DNA of 42,917 bases, taken from Opitutales bacterium (GTDB lineage: Bacteria > Verrucomicrobiota > Verrucomicrobiia > Opitutales > Seribacteraceae). The notes under the pieces were generated by a model. The model searched no databases. It was not told the origin of the DNA and saw only the letters and a program-made list of their open reading frames with translations. Of this stretch, positions 1-9,574 are shown piece after piece (the stretch's first letter is position 1; every line of letters starts with the position of its first letter). The position numbers and the translations under genes were made by a program. Location: assembly GCA_029252505.1 (NCBI GenBank), contig JAQXBH010000109.1, positions 1 to 42,917 on the forward strand, in the 5' to 3' direction.

Positions 1-308
1 GTAGGGATGGTTAATGAAATGATTCAAATATAAAGTGTTGTTTATTGTTTTATTAAAATGAATGAAACAATGTTGGCATTTCGCATGCCATTTAATTTCT
101 CTTTTTCATAAATACACTAATCATCAATACTTTACATTTCTTAAGTTAGATTGATCATCCCTTAATCTTTAGCTTATTGCATATTATGTAATGATAGTAT
201 AACATTTTATGTATTATGAGGATGAACGATTTAAAGTTTTTGCTAGCTGAAATACATGCCCTTGCTTTTATGAACCCATTTGGAATTGTAAAGAAACTAT
301 AAATTAAA
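1..308. other. AT-rich intergenic region at window edge
   Basis: No convincing gene is visible here. The stretch is strongly AT-rich and lies between the left window edge and the 3' end of the leftward acetyltransferase gene. The only structure I can point to is a short hairpin at 74-90, listed separately. The 77-residue minus-strand ORF that overlaps this region also overlaps the acetyltransferase C-terminus in another frame and has no recognisable motif, so it is not called. Confidence 0.6.
74..100 (+). terminator. possible weak rho-independent terminator
   Basis: TGGCAT (74-79), loop TTCGC (80-84) and ATGCCA (85-90) form a perfect 6-bp stem followed by a T-rich tail. It could end a rightward gene lying off the left edge. 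The stem is short and only half GC, so this is a weak call. Confidence 0.3.
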
Positions 309-740
309 TCAAGAGATTGAAAATCGGTAAACATTTGTTTCCCGTCCCTCAAATCCAATTGCCTGGTATAATTTGTTAGCAGCTTCACGGCTAGGACGGG
401 AAGTTAAATCCGCACTTTTTGCACCCAGTTCTTTTGCTACATTCAAAGCATGGTTCATCAATTCTCTCCCTACTCCCTTCCCCCTTGCTCTTTCATCTAC
501 AACCACATCCTCGATCCATGCTTTTGTCCCGGTAGGGATAGAAAAAACAACCAGGCTCAGCATTCCAAAAATAGTATCGTCTTCCTTCGCTACATAGAGC
601 CGTGTACACTCCGAATTGGAGAGCTTTTGTAGAGTGCTCCTATTAATCAGCTTTGAGGACTTGGAAAGTTGAGGTAATAGACCATTCACGGCATCCAGTG
701 TCTCATCGTCCGCTTCTGTGATTTCAAATATTTTAATCAT
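309..740 (-). CDS. GNAT-family N-acetyltransferase
   Basis: A 143-residue cytoplasmic acetyltransferase of the GNAT superfamily, which moves an acetyl group from acetyl-CoA to an amine. Motif A is clear: a strand 'IEDVVVDE' (about residues 76-83) runs into the CoA pyrophosphate loop 'RGKGVG' (86-91) and helix 'RELMNHAL'. Motif B is also present, with 'ANKLYQAIGF' near 121-130. Length is normal for a single-domain GNAT. The substrate cannot be told from sequence. It stands alone and is transcribed away from the amidohydrolase gene, so the roughly 280 bases to its right should hold divergent promoters. Start ATG at 740 is the natural one, since the fold begins at once with 'KIFEITEADDE'. Confidence 0.9.
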   Translation of the reverse strand: MIKIFEITEADDETLDAVNGLLPQLSKSSKLINRSTLQKLSNSECTRLYVAKEDDTIFGMLSLVVFSIPTGTKAWIEDVVVDERARGKGVGRELMNHALNVAKELGAKSADLTSRPSREAANKLYQAIGFEGRETNVYRFSIS

Positions 741-1016
741 TTAATTTTTTAAAATGTGTGATTGTTATTAAAAAAAGTATGTCGTTCCAATTATCGATTA
801 ATTTAACTATTCTTCAACTTATAATTTCCAATTGGAGTTCAATCAAAAAATTGTTTCAATTGAGGTCAATGTCTTGAGGTGGTGATTAGTACCTTTTTTT
901 TCGTGACAACTTTTTCCAATACTCACAGGGTAAAGGTTGGACATATTTTAAAGTGTCATAAATTCCGTTTCATAATCAAATACTCAGTACCAACATCTTA
1001 CTACCAATATTTTATT

Positions 1017-3872
1017 ATGATTTCTAGTACTCGAGCTTTCCTCTTTATCGGGGTATGTTTTTGTTTACTCAAACCGTTATATCCAAAGACGGAATTCCCC
1101 TACCCTGGTGATCGTCCTAATGGAATTACACTGCATGCATTCGTAGGGGGAGATATTCAAGTGACCCCCGAAAAAAAAATTAGGAGGGGCACGCTAATCA
1201 TTCGTGATGGAAAAATTGAAGCGGTTGGAAAAAATCTAAAGATACCCGATGGATGCAGAGAGTGGAACTGCACGAATCAAACAATCTATGCTGGTTTTAT
1301 TGATCCCTATTTGCTCTCAGGCAGCGAGAACCCAAAATTTTTGGAACTCAATCATGATGAACATATTCACGCAACCGCAGACCTTTCCTTTCATGGTATC
1401 CCCTCCACCGGTCAAGATCCTGGGGAAAAAGGCCCTGGCTTTGAAGTATCTGGTGTTCACCCACAAAGGAAACTTATGGACGGACTTCAAACGGAAGAAA
1501 GGAAATGGGGGAAATTGAGGAAATTCGGTTTCACATCTGCTCATCTTGCACCATCAGAAGGAATTTTTCGCGGAACTGGTCCATTTGTACTTCTATCAGA
1601 TCAAGAACCAAATGAATTAATTCTAAAAAATGAGGTCTCTCAAATTATTGCCTTCGATCCAGTGGGGAAAAAGAGTTCTCCTCCAGTTTATCCTGTTTCA
1701 TTGATGGGGGTATTGTCAGTTATCCGGCAAACAATACTGGAAACAAAGTATACAAATGAGCGGGCTCGGTTCGAAAGTAAGAATCCAGTTAACCTACGAC
1801 TTATGCCTCACACTGGAGTCCGGGCGCTCTCCCGTAGTCTCGGAGAGAGAAAAAGTATTCCTATTTGGATTGAACCGGGAAGTTGCCTCATGAATGCAAA
1901 AGCAATGGAGATCGCTCAGGAATTTGAATTAAACAATCCCGTAATTATTGCAACTGGTGATGAGTGGCGGAACCCTAAAATCTCCCTCTCTCCACACCAC
2001 GACTACATCCTCCCCATGATCTTTCCAACAATTCCTGACTTGCCCAATCCCGAGGATTGGGAGCAAATTTCCCTGGATCAGTTAAGGGCATGGGATCACG
2101 CACCCAGTATGGCCCGCCTTCTGAATGAAATGACTCGTACTATTTCTTTCACTACTTCGGAAACTGAACCCGGAGAATTTCATAAAAACCTTTTACAATC
2201 AATCGCCAGGGGCTTACCGGAAAACTCGGCCTTGGCCAGCCTGACCACAAATCCAGCACAAATTTGCGGAGTCGATAAAATCTGCGGAACATTGGAAGCA
2301 TCGAAACTTGCCAATTTTTTTATTGTATCCGGAGAGACTTACTTTACAGAAAATCCCAGAATTGAATCCACTTGGATTCAAGGCCGCCCTTTTTTCCATT
2401 ATCCCGATCAAGGGGTTACAGATTCAAACTCTACTGAAAAACGAAACGAGCAAACGAGCAAATTAGCACAGCACCCCTCCCGATTGAACAAACCGGTACT
2501 TCGTCCCACTTCCGTTCTTTTTTCCGGTTTTAACCTATGGAGCTGCGAAGAGGAAAGTATTTTACTGAATCATGATATTTTAATTGAGAACGGAAAAATC
2601 TCGAAAATAGGGCTAAACCTGAAAACTAAATTGCCCAAGGGGTGTAAAGTTATATTGGGAAAAGGCAGGCACCTGACTCCCGGTATTATTGATTGCCACA
2701 GTCACGCCATGATCCTCGGTCGGGTCAACGAGTCCACCCTCCCCTCCACCGCAATGGTTCGCATTGCAGATGTCGTCAATTCGGAGAGTATAAATATTGA
2801 AAGACAGTTAGCAGGTGGTGTTACCATTTGTAATCTTTTGCACGGTTCGTCCAATCCAATTGGAGGGCAAAATGCAGTTATCAAGCTCAGGCTCGGCGAG
2901 TCACCTAATAAGTTGATTTTTAAAAAAGCACCCCAGGGAATTAAATTCGCCCTTGGCGAAAATGTGAAACAGGCCAATTGGGGCGATAAGTACACCACCC
3001 GTTTTCCGCAGTCGAGAATGGGCGTAAAGATGTTTTTTCAAAACCGCTTCGGTGCCGCTCTTTTTTATGAGAAAAAACTTAAAAATGCAGCCGAACAGGG
3101 ATTACCATTTAGGAGAAATCTTGAATTAGATGCGATCCTCGAAATCATTAGAGGGAAAAGGTTCATTCACTGCCACTCCTACCGCCAGGATGAAATACTC
3201 GTTTTCCTGCGCACGATGGAAGGCTTTGGTGTACGGGTGGGCAGCCTGCAGCATGTGCTGGAGGGATATAAAGTCGCAGATGAAATCTCCCGCCATGGAG
3301 CGGGAGCTTCCACCTTTTCCGATTGGTGGGCTTATAAATTCGAAGTCTATGACGCGATCCCTTACGCTGGGGCAATTATGCATGAAAGGGGTTGTGTCGT
3401 CAGCTTCAACTCGGATTCTCCGGACCATGCAAGACGGCTTAATCTTGAAGCGGCGAAGGCGGTAAAATACGGGGGCCTTTCCGAAATGGAAGCACTCAAG
3501 TTCATAACCCTCAATCCGGCAAAACAGCTCGGAATCGATCCGTGGGTTGGCTCGCTCAAGGTGGGCAAGGATGCGGATATCGCCATCTGGTCAGGCAATC
3601 CACTCGATTACCGAAGCCGTTGCGTACAGACTTGGGTAGACGGAATCCTTTTTCATGAAATTGAAGCCTCCGCCGAACGCGATAAAAAGAGAGCAGATGA
3701 AAGATTGTCACTGGTTACCAAAGCTCAACAATCACTGAAAAAAGAAATTTCGATTGAGCCCTCAGAAAAAGCGAAGAGCAAGTTTTTCCGTTATTCCCTC
3801 GAAAGTGCATGCGATCTATACCCTCATTCCTGCAGGTCCAATGAAAACCATGCCCAGTGTCTTCATCAATGA
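1017..3872 (+). CDS. exported tandem amidohydrolase-fold protein (one active-site domain, one degenerate)
   Basis: A two-domain protein of the metal-dependent amidohydrolase superfamily, closest in pattern to imidazolonepropionase-like members. I start it at ATG 1017 and not at the track's GTG 879, because 1017 gives a clean signal peptide (MISSTR then a hydrophobic run), so 951 residues. The N-terminal domain has the family's composite-barrel opening ('GTLIIRDGKIEAVG') and closing ('LTTNPAQICGVDKICGTLEASKLANF') but no HxH ligand pair; 'GFIDPYLL' stands where it should be. The C-terminal domain keeps H561/H563 ('DCHSHAM'), H718/H720 ('HCHSY'), H746 ('QHVLEGYK') and D800 ('NSDSPDH'), so it is probably catalytic. 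The substrate is unknown; dipeptides or cyclic amides are typical of relatives. It overlaps the next gene by ATGA, implying translational coupling. Confidence 0.85.
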   Translation: MISSTRAFLFIGVCFCLLKPLYPKTEFPYPGDRPNGITLHAFVGGDIQVTPEKKIRRGTLIIRDGKIEAVGKNLKIPDGCREWNCTNQTIYAGFIDPYLLSGSENPKFLELNHDEHIHATADLSFHGIPSTGQDPGEKGPGFEVSGVHPQRKLMDGLQTEERKWGKLRKFGFTSAHLAPSEGIFRGTGPFVLLSDQEPNELILKNEVSQIIAFDPVGKKSSPPVYPVSLMGVLSVIRQTILETKYTNERARFESKNPVNLRLMPHTGVRALSRSLGERKSIPIWIEPGSCLMNAKAMEIAQEFELNNPVIIATGDEWRNPKISLSPHHDYILPMIFPTIPDLPNPEDWEQISLDQLRAWDHAPSMARLLNEMTRTISFTTSETEPGEFHKNLLQSIARGLPENSALASLTTNPAQICGVDKICGTLEASKLANFFIVSGETYFTENPRIESTWIQGRPFFHYPDQGVTDSNSTEKRNEQTSKLAQHPSRLNKPVLRPTSVLFSGFNLWSCEEESILLNHDILIENGKISKIGLNLKTKLPKGCKVILGKGRHLTPGIIDCHSHAMILGRVNESTLPSTAMVRIADVVNSESINIERQLAGGVTICNLLHGSSNPIGGQNAVIKLRLGESPNKLIFKKAPQGIKFALGENVKQANWGDKYTTRFPQSRMGVKMFFQNRFGAALFYEKKLKNAAEQGLPFRRNLELDAILEIIRGKRFIHCHSYRQDEILVFLRTMEGFGVRVGSLQHVLEGYKVADEISRHGAGASTFSDWWAYKFEVYDAIPYAGAIMHERGCVVSFNSDSPDHARRLNLEAAKAVKYGGLSEMEALKFITLNPAKQLGIDPWVGSLKVGKDADIAIWSGNPLDYRSRCVQTWVDGILFHEIEASAERDKKRADERLSLVTKAQQSLKKEISIEPSEKAKSKFFRYSLESACDLYPHSCRSNENHAQCLHQ

Positions 3873-5161
3873 AATCCATTTTCCTGCATCTCCTCCTTGG
3901 GACTATCCCGTTCTTTTTAATGGGAGAAACGACAACGCTTTATCGGGCAAAAAAGATTCAAGTCACCCCGTCCCAATTCTTTCAGCCCGGTGAAATCTTA
4001 ATTCAAAATGGGAAAATTAGGGCAATTGGAAATTCAATTAAAACGCCCAAAGGTTGCAAAATTATCGAATGGAAAAACTCGGAAATCTACCCCGGATTAA
4101 TAAGTCCCGGTTCCTCACTTGGTCTCGCCGAGATCAACGCACTTCGTCCGACAAGGGATCTATCTGAAGTGGGCACTCATACTCCTGCGATTGAGGCCTG
4201 GGTTGCAGTCAATCCAGATTCTGAACTAATTCCCGTTGCGCGGGCCAATGGAATCACCCACTCTTTAATTATACCGATGGGGGGAATGATTTCCGGAACT
4301 TCCGGTTTACTTCAATTACACGGGTGGGGCATAGAAGAAATGGTGATTAAAAAACGGGTTGCACTTCACCTTTGGTGGCCGGGTCATGGATTATCCATCC
4401 CGCAACCCAGCCATAAAAGTAAAACCAAGCCCAAATCAATTGCCGACCAGGACAAAGAGAGAATAAAGAGAATTACCGAAATTAATGAATACTTTGATCA
4501 AGCAATTGCCTATCAAAAGCTCAAACAGTCTGGCGATCAAAGCTTTGTACAAATTCCTTCCTGGGAAGCAATGATTCCAGTAGTGGAAGGAAAAGTACCG
4601 ATCATGATCCACGCCGATGAATCCAGGCAAATCAAGGCGGCCGTTCAATGGGCACAAAAAAGAGAATATCAAATTATTTTATCAGGAGCACGCGATTCAT
4701 GGAAGCACGCTGATTGGTTAGCCGAAAACAAAATTCCGGTCATTTTTAGGCATATTTTTTCTGCTCCGCCTCATCGAAGCTCTCCGCATGATTATTATTT
4801 CAAAGCTCCCGGTATACTTGCACGCGCCGGAGTTTCACTCTCTATCGGACTGCCATTAGGTGGATGGGCAACAGCCAACCAAAGAAACCTACCCTACCAT
4901 GCCGCCCACGGAGTAGCCCATGGTTTCAGTAGGGAAAAAGCATTAGCTTCTATTACCATTGAACCGGCAAAAGCCTTGGGAATGGAAAAAGAGATGGGTA
5001 CACTTCAAGTCGGAAAGCATGCCACTTTTCTATGTGCTTCCGGAGATATATTGGATTTGCGCACCCGTGTCGAAAAGATAGTCATCCAAGGAATTGAAGT
5101 AAGTGTGGAAAGCCGGCACACCCGATTAAACCAACGCTATAAAGACCGGCCTAGGCGATAA
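3869..5161 (+). CDS. exported amidohydrolase-like protein lacking the HxH metal site
   Basis: A 430-residue relative of the preceding protein. The start is placed at ATG 3869, inside the ATGA overlap with the upstream stop, which gives a good signal peptide (MKSIFLHLLLGTIPFFLMG); the track start at GTG 3857 would spoil it. It has the amidohydrolase frame 'GEILIQNGKIRAIGNSIKTP' at the N-terminus and 'ITIEPAKALGMEKEMGTLQVGKHATFL' at the C-terminus. The first metal motif is replaced by 'YPGLISPGSS', the usual aspartate region reads 'SIGLPLGG', and only an isolated histidine in 'MIHADES' survives. It is therefore probably not a classical metal hydrolase by itself. I infer a partner or regulatory subunit for the 951-residue protein. 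Its stop overlaps the convergent DUF1501 gene by 11 nt. Confidence 0.85.
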   Translation: MKSIFLHLLLGTIPFFLMGETTTLYRAKKIQVTPSQFFQPGEILIQNGKIRAIGNSIKTPKGCKIIEWKNSEIYPGLISPGSSLGLAEINALRPTRDLSEVGTHTPAIEAWVAVNPDSELIPVARANGITHSLIIPMGGMISGTSGLLQLHGWGIEEMVIKKRVALHLWWPGHGLSIPQPSHKSKTKPKSIADQDKERIKRITEINEYFDQAIAYQKLKQSGDQSFVQIPSWEAMIPVVEGKVPIMIHADESRQIKAAVQWAQKREYQIILSGARDSWKHADWLAENKIPVIFRHIFSAPPHRSSPHDYYFKAPGILARAGVSLSIGLPLGGWATANQRNLPYHAAHGVAHGFSREKALASITIEPAKALGMEKEMGTLQVGKHATFLCASGDILDLRTRVEKIVIQGIEVSVESRHTRLNQRYKDRPRR

Positions 5162-6644
5162 TATCTTGGACCACATGACCGTGAATATCGGTCAGTCGAA
5201 AATCGCGGCCTTGGTATCGATAAGTGAGTTTTCTATGATCGATGCCAAGGAGGTGTAAAATCGTCGCATTCAAATCATGCACATGCATCGTGTCTTGTGT
5301 CCAATGATCCATATTAGGCTTAATTACATTTCCGTCCCGATCGGTCAGGTTGTATCCGTAATGATCGGATTGTCCATAGGTGATTCCTGGTTTCACTCCA
5401 CCGCCCGCCATCCAAGTCGTGAATGCACGGGGATGATGATCCCGGCCATAATTTTCTCTTGTCAATTTCCCCTGGCAATAATTAGTTCTCCCAAACTCGC
5501 CTCCCCATACAACTAAAGTGTCATCAAGCATACCCAATCGTTTAAGATCGGTAATCAATGCATAACAGGCTTGGTCAATATCCTTGCATTGGGAACCGTG
5601 CTGACTGGGCAGGTTACCATGAGAATCCCAGCCCCTATGAAAAATTTGGATATTGCGTACCCCGCGTTGAGCCATCCGTCGAGCATTCAGGCAGGAGGCA
5701 GCAAATGTACCAGCCGTCTTGGCATCCTCTCCATACAACTCAAAAACCTCGTCCGGTTCTTCACGATGATCCATCAGTTCAGGAATGGACGACTGCATCC
5801 GATAAGCCATTTCGTGTTGCTTGATTCGGGAAAGTACTTCGGGGTCAGCAAAATCCTGATAGTGATTTTGGTTAAGAACAGAAAGGGCATCGAGCTGGGA
5901 ACGACGATCACTTCGGGAAACTCCGGCCGGGTTCTTCAAATAAAGAACGGGGTTTTCAGCCGCCCGAAAAAGAACACCTTGGTGATCGGATGGCATAAAG
6001 CCAGTGCCCCATAATCGATTAAACAGGCTTTGTTGCGGATGGTTACTCCGGGCATGCATCACCACATAATTAGGCAAATCCTCATTCATACTACCCAGTC
6101 CATAACTTAGCCATGCCCCCAAGCTTGGACGACCGGGGATTTGGCTACCGGTTTGGATATAAGTAATTGCTGGATCATGATTAATTGCCTCCGTAAAAGT
6201 GCCGTGTACGACACATAATTCTTTGGCCACCTTGGCAGTGTGCGGAAGCAAAGAACTTACCCATACTCCACGGTCATTATTTTCCTGCTTGGTAAATTTG
6301 TACTTACTGGGAGCTAATGGAAGAGTTTTTTGACCGGAAGTCATTCCGGTAATCCGTTGACCATCCCGCACCTCCGCAGGGAGATCTTTACCAAACTCGT
6401 CGTTTAATTTGGGCTTGTAGTCCCACATATCAATATGACTGGGCCCACCACTCATGAACAAATAGATCACTCGCTTTGCCTTGGCCTGGTGATGCATCCC
6501 ATCGAAAGATTTTTTGCCTAACAAATCACTCCCTAATAATCCGGCCATGGCAGCTGTTCCAAGACCGAGGGCCGAGCGACCAAAAAATTTCCGCCGGTTA
6601 ATATTGAAGGAGTTGTCAAGGAGTATGTCGCTTGGGTTCATCAT
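5151..6644 (-). CDS. DUF1501 family protein, Tat-exported
   Basis: A DUF1501 protein of 497 residues if started at the ATG at 6644; the track start at 6695 lies inside the upstream gene and adds an unlikely hydrophobic tail. The N-terminus carries a twin-arginine signal ('NRRKFFGRSALGLG'). Family motifs are plain: 'YLFMSGGPSHIDMWDYKP', 'FHRGWDSHGN', 'VVWGGEFGRTNY', and 'GRDHHPRAFTTWMAGGGV'. The many conserved D/H residues fit the alkaline-phosphatase-like fold to which this family has been related, but no activity is established. The start is 4 nt downstream of the PSD1 stop, so the two genes are surely cotranscribed, the usual arrangement in Planctomycetota and Verrucomicrobiota. Its 3' end overlaps the convergent amidohydrolase-like gene. 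Confidence 0.9.
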   Translation of the reverse strand: MMNPSDILLDNSFNINRRKFFGRSALGLGTAAMAGLLGSDLLGKKSFDGMHHQAKAKRVIYLFMSGGPSHIDMWDYKPKLNDEFGKDLPAEVRDGQRITGMTSGQKTLPLAPSKYKFTKQENNDRGVWVSSLLPHTAKVAKELCVVHGTFTEAINHDPAITYIQTGSQIPGRPSLGAWLSYGLGSMNEDLPNYVVMHARSNHPQQSLFNRLWGTGFMPSDHQGVLFRAAENPVLYLKNPAGVSRSDRRSQLDALSVLNQNHYQDFADPEVLSRIKQHEMAYRMQSSIPELMDHREEPDEVFELYGEDAKTAGTFAASCLNARRMAQRGVRNIQIFHRGWDSHGNLPSQHGSQCKDIDQACYALITDLKRLGMLDDTLVVWGGEFGRTNYCQGKLTRENYGRDHHPRAFTTWMAGGGVKPGITYGQSDHYGYNLTDRDGNVIKPNMDHWTQDTMHVHDLNATILHLLGIDHRKLTYRYQGRDFRLTDIHGHVVQDIIA

Positions 6645-6648
6645 TATT

Positions 6649-9471
6649 TTAATATAATAAAAGTGCAGGATCGCTAGCCAGCATAGTTGCCGCAACCTGA
6701 GTCCATGCGGCCACCTCTTCTGAATGAAGATTTTGATCTACAGCAGAAAGCCCTTGCTCCATTAGTTTTAATGCATCGCTGGGATTCTCGGAATAACGAG
6801 CCTTTGAATTTTGGAGTAATTCAGAAAGTGCCTCGATTTCGATCGATTTTGGTTTTCGTGAGGTGAGCAATTCGAAAAGATAATGAATCCGTGCAGTATC
6901 TTGCCTAGAATGACGAATCAAGCGTTCGGCCAATTTGCGGGAAGCTTCCAATCTTTGGGTTTCATTTAAAAGGGCCAAAGATTGAAGAGAGGTACTGGTT
7001 CGGGAGCGCTGCACACAACTGGACTCCCGGCTGGGGGCATCAAACAGGGACATCATGGGGTGTGGGGATGTGCGCTTCCAATACATGTAAAGACTGCGAC
7101 GATAAATACTGTCATCCATATCCATCTTATAGTTCTTAGTATCACTATTGGGATGGGACAAGGCGATCCACATGCCAGAAGGTTGGTAAGGCTTAAATCC
7201 TTCTCCTCCGATCTTACGATTGAGCAACCCGGAAGACCAAAGAGAAAGGTCTCGCACTACTTCTGCATCCAAGCGGTAGGAAGGCCCCCTACCCCAGTTT
7301 CTGTTTTCGGGATCAGCGAAATCCACCCGACGGGCGGAGGATTGCCTAAAGGTTCGGCTGGTCAGAAACTGAGTAAGTAAACGTTTAAGATCCCAACCAT
7401 TATCCCGAAAGTCCACCGCTAACCAATCAAGTAGTTCAGGGTGAGTGGGGTGTTCGCCTTGTAATCCAAACTCCTCAGGAGTGCGCACTAGACCTTCGCC
7501 GAAGACCATCAACCAAAACCGATTGACCAAAACCCTGGAGGTTAGAGGTTGCTCGTCACTGGTGATCCAGTTAGCCAAGCCTAATCGATTGGAAGGACTC
7601 CCTTCTTTCATCTTGCCCAAGACTGCAAACACTCCGGGATTCAAGGCTTTGCCGATTGGCTTTGTATATTCCCCACGCTCCAAAATCTTGGTCTCCCGCC
7701 TGCTTTGCTGCGGTAAGTCGCGGGCAATAAGTGTAGTGGTAAGGTAATTCTTTTCGGAGTTTATTCTCTCGGTATTCAACACCTGGGCACGGGCAAGTAG
7801 ATCATCCTTTGCAATCACATCTTTCTTGAGAAGTTCAATCTCCGCGATTTGCATTTCCTTAGAATAAACATCCACTAACTTGGGAAAGGTCAGGCGGTAA
7901 TGGTTGTAGGATAAATTATTATCAAATAAGATTTCCTTCGTTTGGCGGCGCCTGGTAAAACTAGGCACTTCTCCCTCTGAAATCAGAGAAAAAGCCTTAC
8001 CATTGGTCGAGCCTTCCAGTTTGTAAGTCTTGGGATCACGACCGGGAGCATCCTCAGCTGAAGTCAGGCTTAACCCAGCAACGAATCCCAACCGGGTAGT
8101 AATGGTTAACCCGCTTCCATTTCCATCCCGATTTAAATACTTAGTGCCAGGTCTATCATCAATTGCATGCTCTGGTTTTTGGTTTCTGGGAGAATTAGCG
8201 GAGCTACCTCTTACCTTGTTTCCAGGTTTAGAAAGATCAGCATTGAGCAAATCGGTAAGTGAGGAAAGACTGTGATCTTTCCCACTGTATTTCGCCGATT
8301 TCTTAACTTCTTCTAGAAAATCCGATTCTTTCTTGAGAAAATCGTTCCATTTCTTTTTCGACACTGGATCCTTTGCCACAGTCATATGATCGCCGTAAAC
8401 ATACTTGTTTCTATCCATCGATTCTTCTGCTGTATTGTTGAAAAAAGCAAGAAACTCAAAGTATTCCTGATGAGTGATCGGGTCGTACTTGTGCGTGTGA
8501 CATCGTGAACAGGTAAGGGATAAGCCAAGCAACGCAGTTCCAGTTGTTTCCACCCGGTCAAAATTGTTCTTTGCCTGTAATTCTTGACGAATTGCTCCAC
8601 CCTCACCCGATGTGGGATTCAAGCGTACATAGCCAGTGGCAACTTTTTGATCCTCCGAAGGATTGGGCATCAAATCCCCAGCCAATTGGAAACGGATGAA
8701 TTCATCGATCGGTTGATTATCATTGAGCGCACGCACCACCCAATCCCGATAAGGATATATCCCCCGACGGTTATCGAGGTGCAATCCATGGGTATCCCCG
8801 TAGCGTACTGCGTCCAACCAATAGCGGGAAACATGCTCTCCGTAGTCGACTTTCGAAAACAAGCGAGCGAGAAAACGCTCATAGGCACCGGGCTTATCGT
8901 CACTTAAAAATTCATTCAACTCCACTGGTTCGGGGGGTAAACCGTTAAGAGTAAGAGACGCTCGCCTTGCCAAAGTCGCTCGGTCCGGTTCCTCGGCAAA
9001 ACCAGATCCTGCTCTCTTCAAACCACGGGCAATAAAATGATCGACTGGATTGCCTGTTGGTTGCACTCGCCCTTTGCTCGGGGCAACAAAAGACCAATGT
9101 GGGGCATACTCGGCACCCGACTTTACCCAATCCGCAATTAATTTTTTCTCTTTAGCGGACAAAATTTTCCCAAAGTCCTCAGGTGGCATGGGGTCATCCT
9201 CATCAGCAATCCGAAATAGGAGTTCACTTTCCTTGAGGTCATTCGGATCAATTGCATGGTAGCCACCCAGATCCTTCTTTGCTAATTCCTCTAGATCGAG
9301 TCGGACCAAGTCTTTCTTTTTTGTGTCCGGTCCATGACAGGCAAAGCACTTGTCGGAGAGGATGGGTAAAATTTCGCGGGCGAAGTCTATTGATGTATCT
9401 CCTCCGGCCAAAAATGAGACAGAAAAAAATGCACCTATAATAAATGGCAGTATTTTACTTCGAATTAACAT
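6649..9471 (-). CDS. PSD1-type protein: planctomycete cytochrome c + DUF1549 + discoidin-like + DUF1553
   Basis: A 940-residue secreted protein. A signal peptide (residues 1-23) is followed by a cytochrome c-like segment with haem motif 'CFACH' (42-46). DUF1549 spans about 120-340 ('RRASLTLNGLPPEP', 'YWLDAVRYGDTHG'), and ends with a second possible haem motif 'CSRCH'. About residues 420-540 look like an F5/8 type C (discoidin) carbohydrate-binding fold ('TYKLEGSTNGKAF', 'MQIAEIELL'). DUF1553 follows ('TSRVLVNRFWLMVFGEGLV') and closes with 'VAATMLASDPALLLY'. This is the standard PSD1 layout. The function is unknown; roles in polysaccharide handling at the cell surface have been suggested for these families. 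It is the first gene of a two-gene operon with DUF1501. Confidence 0.92.
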   Translation of the reverse strand: MLIRSKILPFIIGAFFSVSFLAGGDTSIDFAREILPILSDKCFACHGPDTKKKDLVRLDLEELAKKDLGGYHAIDPNDLKESELLFRIADEDDPMPPEDFGKILSAKEKKLIADWVKSGAEYAPHWSFVAPSKGRVQPTGNPVDHFIARGLKRAGSGFAEEPDRATLARRASLTLNGLPPEPVELNEFLSDDKPGAYERFLARLFSKVDYGEHVSRYWLDAVRYGDTHGLHLDNRRGIYPYRDWVVRALNDNQPIDEFIRFQLAGDLMPNPSEDQKVATGYVRLNPTSGEGGAIRQELQAKNNFDRVETTGTALLGLSLTCSRCHTHKYDPITHQEYFEFLAFFNNTAEESMDRNKYVYGDHMTVAKDPVSKKKWNDFLKKESDFLEEVKKSAKYSGKDHSLSSLTDLLNADLSKPGNKVRGSSANSPRNQKPEHAIDDRPGTKYLNRDGNGSGLTITTRLGFVAGLSLTSAEDAPGRDPKTYKLEGSTNGKAFSLISEGEVPSFTRRRQTKEILFDNNLSYNHYRLTFPKLVDVYSKEMQIAEIELLKKDVIAKDDLLARAQVLNTERINSEKNYLTTTLIARDLPQQSRRETKILERGEYTKPIGKALNPGVFAVLGKMKEGSPSNRLGLANWITSDEQPLTSRVLVNRFWLMVFGEGLVRTPEEFGLQGEHPTHPELLDWLAVDFRDNGWDLKRLLTQFLTSRTFRQSSARRVDFADPENRNWGRGPSYRLDAEVVRDLSLWSSGLLNRKIGGEGFKPYQPSGMWIALSHPNSDTKNYKMDMDDSIYRRSLYMYWKRTSPHPMMSLFDAPSRESSCVQRSRTSTSLQSLALLNETQRLEASRKLAERLIRHSRQDTARIHYLFELLTSRKPKSIEIEALSELLQNSKARYSENPSDALKLMEQGLSAVDQNLHSEEVAAWTQVAATMLASDPALLLY

Positions 9472-9574
9472 ATAATAGTATCACTCCAAAAGCTGACGAA
9501 TTTGACATATTAATGCATCTTCTACTCGGTGTTGTCTTCAGGGCAAACCTTTTCCCCTAACAGATCACATATAT

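Noticed and set aside
155-388. 77-residue minus-strand ORF
   Set aside because: It overlaps the 3' end of the GNAT gene in another frame, has no recognisable motif and no ribosome binding site.
879-1016. Upstream GTG start for the 951-residue amidohydrolase-like protein
   Set aside because: The extra 46 residues lack a sensible signal sequence and look like translated leader; the ATG at 1017 starts a clean signal peptide.
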